From Paramecium octaurelia (Eukaryota; Ciliophora; Oligohymenophorea; Peniculida; Parameciidae), in assembly GCA_905182995.1 (NCBI GenBank), contig CAJJDP010000019.1, forward strand, positions 585,600 through 649,599: a stretch of DNA of 64,000 nt. Direction: 5' to 3'. The notes beneath the pieces are model-generated. The model did not search any database. It saw only the letters and a list, made by a program, of their open reading frames with translations, and had not been told where the DNA came from. Position numbers and translations under genes: made by a program. Position 1 is the stretch's first letter; each line of letters opens with the position of its first letter. Positions 39,546-49,862 of this stretch are shown piece by piece.

Positions 39546-40131
39546 AAATATATATGTAATTCAAATTAAGTCATTCTCTGTAATAGTTTTAACGCATCTT
39601 ACCCATTTTCAAAGCAAAACATATTTAATGAGATTCACCATTATGTTATTTTAAATTATATAATACATTTAAATTTTATTATTATCAACTTGAATCGTAA
39701 GGATTTCAAAGTGTTATTTGGGATTCATTTTGTTTCATATTAAAAGCTCAGGAAATTGCTTTTAACTATAATCATAATTGAAATCAAGTATGTAGTCTTG
39801 ATCCAAGTGAAGTTTTGATTGAGATTTAAATTTTAGTTATTTTATAATTTTATTCTTATTCATCTAATGACACTAGTTTCAGTTCAATATTTACAATATT
39901 TAAATGTAAATTTTATCACTATAATCTGAATAGAGATATAGAAATTCAAGATTTGAGTGAATTGGATAATGTAAACTAAGCAAAATCACTTTCTTTTTAC
40001 TTATTTTTAGATTTGAAGTCTTTTGTTAAAATGAAGTAAAATGGTTTTATGATTAATTTTTATTGATAAATTTCCCCTTTCAAAAATGGACTTAACATTA
40101 TATATTCTAAGTTATAATTTGTATATATAAA
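39546..40131. other. Convergent intergenic region, nothing recognised
   Basis: This is 586 AT-rich bases between the ends of two convergent genes. No coding frame or strong structure was found on either strand. Confidence 0.45.
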
Positions 40132-41037
40132 TCAGTATATGGTTTGGAAGAATGGATTTGGCTTTTGATACTCCAAGTCGACGGCTTTTCTGGATTTGTT
40201 ATATTTACCATAATATTCCATGCATGTGAAAGTAAATCTTATATATTAAATTAGATGCATACCTGATGTAGTTTCCAAATTTAGCTGTTCGTAGATACTC
40301 TTTTGAGATGCCTGTCTTAACAAGATCATCAGCATAAACGAATAAATCTGAGCCATCAGAGTCCATAACAATAAATCCATAGTTTTTGTTCTCATCAAAG
40401 AATTTTAGATAACCAGTGCTTCTATTTTTTTTGGGCTATTCAAGCGCAAGTTCTTGAAGTAGCTGTGTGACGGAAACTTAATGGTCCTAAACAAAGCGAT
40501 TGCATTCCTAAATGATTTGATCACCTTCAATGTTGCTTTCTTCAATTAGTTGTTACTTATACTAATCAAATAGTGTCAATTGTATACATAATTTCTGGGG
40601 TAAGAAGAACTCTTCTTTATTTATGGAGGTTTATGGACTTGCTCTAATTTGAATGAATCAAAGTCCAAATCACTTTCACTTATGTCAGTGGAGAAATCCT
40701 TGTATTCCGATCTAGATGGAGACAATTACAAATCGATCAACTTCACAGGGAACATTTATAGACAGATAATTAAAATATTTATGAATAATTTTATTTATTT
40801 CCCTTAAATACACTTTGGATTGAGCAAGCTAAAATCAGGATAAAGAAATTATAAGCTTTGATTAGAGGTATCACTTAACTTCAAGATATCAGAGAATGGA
40901 TGTTTCATAGGAACTGAATTAATTTGCAAATTTTAAATATACAAAATATAATTAGTTAGAATACTTGGTTATTATTTATTTCTAATATATCTACCTTATT
41001 TCCTTGATTGTTAGCCATCAATACTCTCTTAGTTCAT
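40132..41037 (-). CDS. Cold-shock-domain RNA-binding protein
   Basis: Predicted 284 residues; introns 40562-40587 (26 nt) and 40238-40262 (25, ending AAG), spliced length exactly 285 codons. The C-terminal ~75 residues form a cold-shock-like OB fold: GYLKFFDENKNYGFIV, DGSDLFVYADDL, then FGNYIR joined across an intron to FTFTCMEYYGKYNKSRKAVD. KNYGFI matches RNP1, and DLFVYADD matches RNP2 with Tyr in place of the usual His. The fold binds single-stranded RNA or DNA, often in translation control. The N-terminal 200 residues are low in order with an acidic patch (DISESDLDFDSF). The gene is head to head with the ENTH gene, 67 bases away. Confidence 0.85.
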
Positions 41038-41104
41038 AATTAAAGTGAAATCAATTAAAAGTGATAAAACGGATGAATTACTTTAAATTTAAATAATTAT
41101 TTAT
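41038..41104. promoter_or_regulatory. 67-base divergent promoter
   Basis: Only 67 bases lie between the ATG of the cold-shock gene (minus) and that of the ENTH gene (plus). It must serve both; no motif is recognised in the AT-rich sequence. Confidence 0.45.
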
Positions 41105-42058
41105 ATGTAATTTTTTAAAGAAGCAACTTACACTTTCAAATAAAAATTTGGATATTCCCAAGATGAAAAAGCTATTAAATTATTCGATTAAGCCTATCAT
41201 TATCAAAGCACCATACTTCCTATAAATATTCTAGACTAGATAGCTGAACTTAGTTTTCAAATGTATAATTTTATATTTTAAAACAAGTGAACATTATCCG
41301 AAAATAATAAATGAAATCATTAAGTAACTCAATACATCCAATAACACAGCCAATAATATTTTAAAAGTACCTTTCATTTTCAAAATAGACACTTATCATA
41401 ACTGATTATTTATTGAAATATGGATGTTCAGGGATAATTGATGATTTGAAAGAACGCATAGGTTTGATTAGACATTACTCAGAATATAAGTCAGAATGTC
41501 AAGAACCACTATTCCAATCTAGTAGATTCATTTATATTATTTTAAAGTTAGATCGAAAGCATAAAATATAACAACACAATTAACAAATAGAAATCTTTTG
41601 TATAAAGAAAAGGAAATAGCAAAATAGATGAAATTAAAAATTTAGATGAATAAACTAAAAATGTAAGCCTAATGTAGTAATCTTAATGATGAGACTCAAT
41701 CTAAATTGGATGATATGTTGGAAAATTATATTTACAAATATATGGATAAATTTCATGATAAATTAGAAAGTTGGGGAGATTAAATGAATGAAAAACTTGA
41801 TAGTTTAATTAACAATGTGGCCACTAATTCTGCATATAAGAAGGATGAAAATGGATATTACTACCCTGAATCTTGCATGGATGATGTTATGGTGGTTCAA
41901 AGATATAAGGATAGAGGATAGGATTTCAAATAAAATAGTTAAAAGTCATAAATGACTAATTTAAGTAGTATATTAGTTAATATTTAGATGTTGTTGATTA
42001 AGAAAATGTTTAACCGAATAAATAAGTAATTAAATAAAGGATAAATTTATTAGATTGA
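41105..42058 (+). CDS. ENTH-domain (epsin-like) membrane-traffic adaptor
   Basis: Predicted 285 residues; introns 41263-41287 (25 nt, ending AAG), 41367-41388 (22), 41522-41547 (26, ending AAG) and 41965-41987 (23). The spliced length is exactly 286 codons. Splicing assembles an ENTH-type helical domain: SEHYPKIINEI, LKTLIITDYLLKYGCSGIID, IGLIRHYSEY, then QSIRSKAQNIT and YKEKEIAKQ. ENTH domains bind phosphoinositides and help clathrin-coat formation. The remaining ~130 residues are helical, then polar; no clathrin box or NPF motif is seen. The call rests mainly on the TDYLLKYG...IRSKA pattern; a VHS/ANTH relative is the main alternative. Confidence 0.82.
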
Positions 42059-42088
42059 ATATAACTTAAATACTAAAATAAAAATTAA

Positions 42089-45000
42089 TCAAAATAATTT
42101 TTTTTTTTTTCTTGTTTGAATTTCTCTAATCTAGGCTATTACTTGTTGTGGAAGTTAGTCTCCATTTACTATTGAATGTAAAAGGTTGGCCAATTTATCA
42201 GCCAAATCACAGACCTCAGATTTTGGCGGATTAAAAATATAAGCATTTCTCCTAATCCTTTCAACATCATTAAGTATTTGATCTTTACTTCTATAGAAAT
42301 CATTTTCTAGTCTTTAAAATTAAATGGATATAAATACCTTCTTTGAATAAGTGTGATATAACTCATTAAGGGAACATAATCTAGGTATTCTGGATACTGT
42401 TGGACATCAACTTCATTGGAAAAGAAAAAGGCTATCTTAGTTTGCTTTTTGATCATTGCATTAATATCTCTATTAATTTATTAAGCCTCGTTTGTAGTCA
42501 AAGCAGATTATAAGGAAGCACCTTATATTTCAATCGATTTATTAGATTTGTGCATCATTGAGGCAATTTCCCAGAAGTTTAAATGACAATAAGCTATCAT
42601 GCTTTTTTGATTCCTTAGTTGATAGGTTTCATCACTAATTCTTTTGCATTTCAAAACTTACCAATCACTGGCATTGAGATAATTATCAGGAGTTTCTTAA
42701 GCGATGAATTGATATTGATGACCAAAGCCATTATCTTTATCAGCATCAGTTTAAAAACTAATTTATTGTTGATTCAAATATGGTCGAATTTACCTGACAC
42801 TAGAAGCATAAGATTCCTCTAGAATAAGATAAGGATCACAATCATAGGAATAAAAGCATTTAAAAGTCAGATCCTTAGTTTGAAGTTCGAAAACTTATAG
42901 GATATAGGAGTTTTAATTAATTTGTCTTTTAAAGACAGTATTGATGACAGGAAAAATGTAATTTATATTGACTACTCTGCAATATACAAAATTGGCAGAT
43001 TCTTAATCTGTTAGAATATCTCCTGGAAAGACTATAGTTTTTTTTGATGCAGAATCAATAGATAATTCTGATAAATCTAAATTTTATAGACATTTTTAGA
43101 GGTATTGTTCATATCCTTTGGTAAAGAAGATAACATCGTCTCCAATCTGAGGGGAATTGGTATCATCAGTTAAATACTTGTCTCTCAAGTGATCTCCTTG
43201 TCTAGTTTGGGCTTATTTCTTTCTTTAAAATTATGCCATACAATTAATACAAATTCTTTTCTGAGTTCCAAAATCTAATTCACATAAGAATAGACGAATT
43301 TCACTGCATTCTTAATGGTAAGCTGATTTGCATTCTGGACAACGGACAACATTATCCATCAAAATTCTGCATCTAGTACATTATTCAGTGACTTGAGATC
43401 TATTACGTCTTAATTCATTTTGTTATCTGTGATTGTTAAGGATTAATAATCTTATCTATTGGCTTCTTTGATTTCTTCTAGATCTTGTTTATAAGGGAGA
43501 TTATTCTATTTGAACATCTTCCTTAGCATTTTAAATACTCTACTTGCTTATTTCTTCTTCACTTTCACTTTCAATTACTTTCTTTCTTCTTTAGCTCTAT
43601 TTTTTGGATTCATTAATAATAATCACTGATTATTGAGGTGCTTATTAAGATACTTAAGGACTACTATCTTCATCTTCTTTAATTAAAGCTCTCTTAATTA
43701 ATTCTCCTGACTTTTATTCCAATTTTTTGATAAGTTTGGAGTTATGATTTGAAGGCGATCTCTCTGAAATTGGTTAATTAGCTACTTCAATAATGTCACC
43801 TTCTAATTTTTAAATCCTAACTTAATCTTAAACTTTCATTAATTCTTTGATCTCGTGAATAATTTTAATTTCCATTTACCTCATCTCTGCAAAATAACCC
43901 TAAAACATCTCTTCATTCTTCATGTTGTCTATGGCAATTCCTTTGGACATTTGTATATATGTAAATAACTTAGGCTTTTATAGATTGACACTCTTTTTTC
44001 CTTGATGATCTTGGGATATCAGATAAGGAAAGAGAGTCTTAAAGTTATTCTAGAAATTATAATGATATGGCATTCTATAGAAATTACAAATACTTCCTCT
44101 ATCAACATAACAGAATTCCATATCAGAATCTAATGCCATAACTCGAAATCCATCAGATTCATCTATTATTGGATGTTCAGAGTCTGAAACATAAAACTAT
44201 TCAATGGGAGTCTAATCGAAGATTTCTTGGACTCCAAAACCATAAATAGAAAATGATCCATAATCTGTGGATACTACAAAAGACATTCCATTTGGACTGA
44301 AACATCCATCTTTCAATGGAACCTCTAAGTTTGGTAATTTCAAATGATAACCTCTTTCATGAAATACTTTTAGAGGCACTCCTTTTTGAACATTCCATAA
44401 AATAATTAATCCATTTTCATCAGCTGACAATGCCACTTCCTCAAAAATAGGATGAGCTTCCAAAAACACAACATGAGAATCCAATTTTAATTAAGGTAAA
44501 TTTTCTTGATCCATACAATGAATAACTTAATTTTCATGTGTAGAATAAACTTGAATTTGAGTCTTTGATTTTTCCTCATCTCCTTTTTTCTTCAATTTCT
44601 TACTAAATGAAGCCAAAGCATAAGTACTTTTTGTAGACCAAGCAATAGCAAAACATTAGATTTCTCCGACTCTTCTCCCTTCAGTAGATTTATATTTTAA
44701 TAAAACTTAAGATCTATTATGTTAATTAGCTGCAATTCCTCCTTCTTACCATTTCCATAAACGAGCACTTCCATCAAAAGAAGCAGTTAACAATTAGTCA
44801 CCATCCTTTGACCAACGAGCCAAATGAACAGTGGCAGAATGTTCTCGCCATTCCACCTTATTGATTGCTTTAGATAGATTTTCTGGCTTATCAAAGATTA
44901 ATATTTCTCCTTGATCTGTTCCCATAGCCAAATAACCCTATTTGTTGAATTCCATACACAATATCCCATTCACCTTACCTTTATTTGCTTTGTTATAATT

Positions 45001-46156
45001 CACATTCAATCTAATGATATCTGCTTGATGTTTGATGGCAGATTACTTAATTTTTGAATTGAACTATGTGCCCAATATACTCCCATTACATTTAATTAAA
45101 TCCTAGACGTCGTAGATATAAACATATCCCTTTTCACTAGCTACTGTCAAATAATTAACATTTTTTGAACTACTTTGATAAAATACCAAAACCAGGATTG
45201 GATCATCTTATGCTTCCTAATTAGATAGAGGATTGTTGTACTTTTAATGCTGCCACCGGCTTGCCTATCTAAATATCCCATACGATCACCAGACCATCAT
45301 TACTGCAAGATGCCAAATATTTGTTACAATAACTTATATCCATTGAATTAATTGCCATTGTGTGCCCTTTTAGTGATTGCAATAGCAATCCATTGGATGC
45401 TGACCATATCTTTATTAATCCTAAATCATCTCCAGTCAACAATAACTGACCAGTTCTAATTAGTCTACATAACATGTTTTTACCTGTCATATATTACATT
45501 ATACACTGGTATGTATGGATCCTCCTAATCTTAATTGTCTGGATGAAGAGCATGTCCGAAACAAGTCTTTAATTTTCTCATGTATTCCACTGGCGATATA
45601 TAATCTTGGCGCAAAACTCGACCACCATTTAATTATTAAAGGGATTATGATTTGCTCCTTACGCTCTCAAACCTCGATTGTCGTTTGGGCTCAGGTGTCT
45701 CACGTGCTATATACTGTTGAAGCATCTTCTGGATAACACTTTCATAAGAAGGACTCAATTTAGTAGAGATTAAATTTTTAAGATTCAAATCTAGACAGAT
45801 GCATCACAAATTTAAGTACCATTGGCCTGTAGAATGTGCCCACGCTTATGGCCATTCTTTAGATTGAAGAAATTCTCCAATCCCTCTAGAAGATGTTTTT
45901 CACATTGAAGCTCGTGCAAGTGATTCAGGATCATTTAGGCACAGATTCTCTGCTGCTGACTCTCTAAAATAGTTGACTTTTGCAGCTTCTTCATATAGTA
46001 TGATATCTATTGTGCTTCAATCAACTTTTTTCCTTGGTTCTCTTCAAAGCTGTTTTACATTCCTAAAATGCATAATTCTTACAAAAACTAATACCTTATT
46101 CTAGTATAAAAAATTAGAGGCTTTAAATATGATATTTTAATCAATTATTTAATCAT
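42089..46156 (-). CDS. BRWD/PHIP-like WD40, zinc-finger, bromodomain protein
   Basis: Predicted 1322 residues; introns 45791-45819 (29 nt), 45465-45483 (19, the shortest here), 45217-45241 (25) and 42312-42337 (26, ending AAG). The spliced length is exactly 1323 codons. The N-terminus is helical (LNHLHELQCEKHLLEGLE). WD40 repeats follow (LIKIWSASNGLLLQSLKGH, NDGLVIVWDI, ARLWKW), ending in LEAHPIFEEVALSADENG, the signature of BRWD/PHIP proteins. Then comes a coiled region, a Cys/His cluster (CTRC, CPEC, YHQEC, CINC; about 43200-43370) resembling a PHD or RING finger, a BRWD-like beta module (FPGDILTD), and a bromodomain (EYLDYVPLMSYI, RRLENDFYRSKDQILNDVER, NAYIFNPP) near the end. Such proteins read acetylated chromatin. 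Confidence 0.9.
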
Positions 46157-46211
46157 CGATGTAGGGGGTTTAAATACAAATAAGAATGGTTCCTAACTAG
46201 ATTGGAAATCA

Positions 46212-46568
46212 TCAACATAATATCATCAAAAACAAAAAAAACACAAATTAGAAAAATAGAACATTTCCCTGCCGCCTTAATTACATAATTTTTTATTATA
46301 TATAAACTTTATAAATAATAATTAATTTGCCAAATTTTCTGATTTTCTCCTCCAAACTCTTCTATTCCAGTTAGAAATCCCTGGATTCCCATTATTCCAT
46401 AAGAAATTCTTATTTTATCCTAAATTAAAAATTGATCGTTACTTTTTTATTTTCACTCTTCTTGGGTGCCTAATCCATTAATATGCTCATACAATATCCT
46501 AATATCGAATTATGCATGTGATTCTTGATTGCTTTTAATGCTCTCTCAATATTTAATTGGAAAAACAT
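46212..46568 (-). CDS. Possible small gene, two alternative models
   Basis: ATG at 46568. Unspliced, the frame gives 118 residues and stops at 46212. A good intron candidate at 46420-46442 (23 nt, GTA...TAG) switches to a frame rich in GGA glycine codons (SYGIMGIQGFLTGIEEFGG) that runs to TGA at 46153-46155, overlapping the ATG of the BRWD-like gene. Both readings look partly coding; no domain is recognised. It lies in a minus-strand run of small genes. Confidence 0.33.
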
Positions 46569-46629
46569 TTTTAATAAGCTTTACTCTCAAAAATATATAA
46601 TGAATAATGATAAGCAATATGCAATATTC

Positions 46630-46839
46630 TCAAATCTCCTTGACATCCTTTAGATCTATTTCCTGATATTGCTCAAAGAAGTCACGAGTGATCTGGTCTT
46701 TGTTTCTTATTTCTTCAGGTAAAGATGTCAATAAATAATAGATAAAATGCTCCAAAGGTTTGCTTGGTCTTTTGGTTATGAGTTCTTTGTAACCATTTGA
46801 GATGATTTGATTAAACTTTTCTTATTCTTATTAGTTCAT
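46630..46839 (-). CDS. Small DPY-30/RIIa-like docking protein
   Basis: Intronless ORF of 69 residues. The core KRPSKPLEHFIYYLLTSLP matches the Dpy-30/RII-alpha dimerisation pattern (RPxxPxxxLxxxLL), in which two helices form a four-helix docking bundle. Proteins with only this domain serve either in COMPASS histone methylation complexes or in radial spokes and other axonemal scaffolds. The following segment is charged helix to the stop. It is short, but the motif is specific. Confidence 0.6.
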
Positions 46840-46879
46840 TTATAATTATAATTAATATAGTAAGAATATATATGACTTT

Positions 46880-47338
46880 TCAAATAAAACTCCAAACTTG
46901 AGTTTTCTCAGTAGTGGAATTGTTTTTCCAGTTTGAGTATTCCAAAGAAAGTTATGCAATCTAAGTATAAGATTGATAGAACTTTGTACTGACTTCTTCT
47001 GCTAGAAGCTCTTCTCTTATTAATTCTTCAATCTGAAATGCTAGTCTCTCCATTAGATCCAATAATAAGCCAATGGTCACATCATTCATTTAATGATTTG
47101 TACTTTAACCCATTAAAATTTGATTAATGGCTTTTTGTAACAATTTTATCTGAAGTGTTCTTTCACAAGAGACCAATTAGCTTAGTAAATTGTCCATTGT
47201 GTACCAAGTGGTTAATATCTTGGTTTAAAATTCAGACAATGTGAAAGGTTTAGGGATCGTATTTTCATTTTCTATTTTTATTAGACGTATCAGATTTGAT
47301 GGCTTATCCTTCTTAGTTTTAGTAAAACAAATGCCCAT
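46880..47338 (-). CDS. Unknown 152-residue protein, likely N-myristoylated
   Basis: Intronless ORF ending at TGA 46880-46882, 40 bases before the DPY-30-like ATG. It begins MGICFTKTKK: Gly2 with Thr6 fits the N-myristoylation pattern, Cys4 could be palmitoylated, and basic residues follow, so membrane attachment is plausible. The rest is alpha-helical (DVTIGLLLDLMERLAFQIEE). No enzyme motif or domain is recognised. The frame contains several Gln codons TAA/TAG, typical of real Paramecium genes. Confidence 0.66.
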
Positions 47339-47470
47339 TATAAAAGGATGAATAAATATTATTGCAAAACATCCATTTATTAAGTGACTTTTATAATTCA
47401 AATATAATATCTTTGGATGTGATGTATAATTTTAATGAAAATATTCAGAATACAAAATTAAACATAGAAT

Positions 47471-49369
47471 TCATTGAAATTGCTAAGGATTAATTTTCGA
47501 TGGTGAATTCTGAGGATTCTGGTTCCCAATCTTATCAATCAACATTTTATAATCAAATTATTTTGAACCGTCAAATTCTCTAAAAATAAAAAACCCTAAA
47601 AACTCCTTTTATCTTTCATCCAAAAGAATATTACTGCCCTGAATTGCATTTTTGAATTCCCCCTCATCACACAACTCATTATACTAAGAGTTAGATCTCT
47701 TTGCAGTAATCATTTTGATTTACTCAACAATCGATTGTCTGAATTTCCAAATTTATTGGCTAATATTTTACATAATTTGACATTCTTATTGAATATCAAA
47801 TAATTAATATTTCCCTATGATATTTTTCAACACACTTTTTATCACACAATTATCATTAGTTTGTAAAGGGGTGAATTCAACATAAGGCTGCGTATTATCT
47901 TCGATCAAATATCTGGCCAACAGCAAAGCCTATTTCTGATGCTGCATACAAAAGGGAGCCCCCTGCAATATATCGACTAATTCAAGTATGCTTATTTCTG
48001 ATTTCTGTTCAAAAAATTGATTGATCTATTCAAAAGGTACTTGCTAATACATTAGTTGATATTTCAAACGCTTTCCAATTTCCTCCACATCTATATGATT
48101 AACCCTTGGTAATTTCTATTTGGTCACTTCAATGTCAGGTATGATTTATAAACTTTAAGCTTTTGGAGATTTTTATTCATCTCTAGCTGAATCCATGCTT
48201 AATCTATTTTACATAATATATGATCTATCCCTATGATCCTCCTCTAATACAATTTTGGTTTCTGATTGCTGTTTATAGGAATTACTAAGATCATCATCAC
48301 CCAATACTAAATTTTTATTTACTTTTTCATCCAATGCCTCTTAGAATGAAGTGTCTGCCTCTTTCTTATTTGTCAACCATGACTTTTTGGTTTGATATTG
48401 ATCCTCCAATTCCTTAAATTGTCTCTACTTTTAGAGGACTAATTATTTTTATTTTTCTATTTCCATTTACATTGATTAAATGACATTCTACTTATTAGAT
48501 AATTATTAATTTAAGTTATCAATAATCTCTTTATATCTTGTTTTCTTCTGTATTTCCTATTCATGATTTTTCTTATATTTATCAAAATCAACTTAACACT
48601 ACTCTAATTGTTTTCTATATCTATCCTTCATTGCTTAACAAGTTAATAATTCTTATCTCAGACATAGAATTTTTCGCTTCTACTTTTGATTGCTGTTAGA
48701 CAGAATTCTCAATTTCTCCTCCAATTCTACAGTTTGGATTGTCAATTTATGGAATTTATGAACATCATTTTCGGTTTTCAAGATTTCATTAATTTGTTTG
48801 TTCAAAATCTCAAACTTAGATTTTGTGTTGCCTAACTCCATCTTACAATACTTATAAGCACAATACTTCCATTTCTTGCAGTTTCATATAACGGGTGCTC
48901 TTCTTCAAACTATCTATCTCAGCCTATCTCTCCTATAACAGCATTCTTGCTTGCTTAAGTTTTTCGACCAATCTTGAACTTTGATTGTAATTGATTTAGT
49001 CATCAGATACCTCTTGGGTTGTTCGTTTATCCATTTGTTCCTTCTAATAAAATATGTATTCCTAGTTACCTCATCAAGTTTAATTTAGAACTATAGTTAC
49101 TTATTTTAATCTTTGAGTCTCGCATTCTCTTTCTTCAAATAGATTATTTCCTCCTTTAATTATTCAATGTCTTTTTGATATGGAAGATGTTATCTTCCTG
49201 ATTAAATTTCATTAATAGGTGACTCATAAATTTTTTAAGTAGGCCTCCTCCCATAAAACTGTGATATACACAAATTCATATTTTCAGGAGTCAAAGCTGG
49301 CAATCCATTAGTCATTGACTAATTTAAGGAATAAGTAGCACGTTAGTTTTACCTAGCTATTCTGCTCAT
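47471..49369 (-). CDS. Coiled-coil protein, unknown
   Basis: Predicted 615 residues; introns 49044-49069 (26 nt) and 48842-48866 (25, ending AAG), spliced length exactly 616 codons. The N-terminus (~60 residues) is polar with YESPINEIQSGRQ; residues ~60-330 form heptad coiled coil (KKSTRYMKLQEMEMEL joined over the second intron); the C-terminal ~250 residues are globular and helical (ISILELVDILQGAPF, LLLARYLIEDN). The RYxKLxExE pattern occurs in ciliary and centrosomal coiled-coil proteins such as IQ-motif proteins, but I cannot assign a family. Confidence 0.76.
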
Positions 49370-49862
49370 TATATAAATAGTATTAATAAATTTTAATCAA
49401 TCCCTTTCTCAACAAATAAAAAATATAAATTGCAAAAGATAGATTAATTATAAAAGTGCTCAATTGATAATGCACACTTTTATATGTGGGACGGAGTAAA
49501 TAGATATCAAATTTCATTTCCTTGTATAATATTGCGAATTGCACTTAAAAAGAAACTGACTTCACTCGTAACTTGATTTTAATATCTATTCTAAACTTAA
49601 ATCCAATCAATACTCTAATCTGTTCAATATATTCTTATAAACGATTCAAGTAGGGATATTACATTATCTTTGAAATTAAATTATTATAAAAATCTAATTA
49701 GGCTTAAATAAATAACAGCATTAATTGAGCTTATGTTACTTATATTGATGTAAACTGCAGAGATTACAGTTTGTACATTAATTTGAATATTTGTCAAATG
49801 TTAGAATAAATCGATAAATATCAATAATTATAATTATGTTAAACAAAAACGGAACATACACA
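49370..49862. other. Divergent intergenic region with a 10-bp inverted repeat
   Basis: This 493-base promoter region lies between divergent coiled-coil genes. At 49449-49458 and 49475-49484 TATAAAAGTG and CACTTTTATA form a perfect 10-pair hairpin with a 16-base loop. It may be a protein-binding palindrome or a small RNA hairpin. Nothing else is recognised. Confidence 0.48.

Noticed and set aside
48851..48866. 16-nt intron in the coiled-coil gene at 47.5-49.4 kb
   Set aside because: Shorter than any other here; the same frame change is achieved by a normal 25-nt intron at 48842-48866 with an AAG end.
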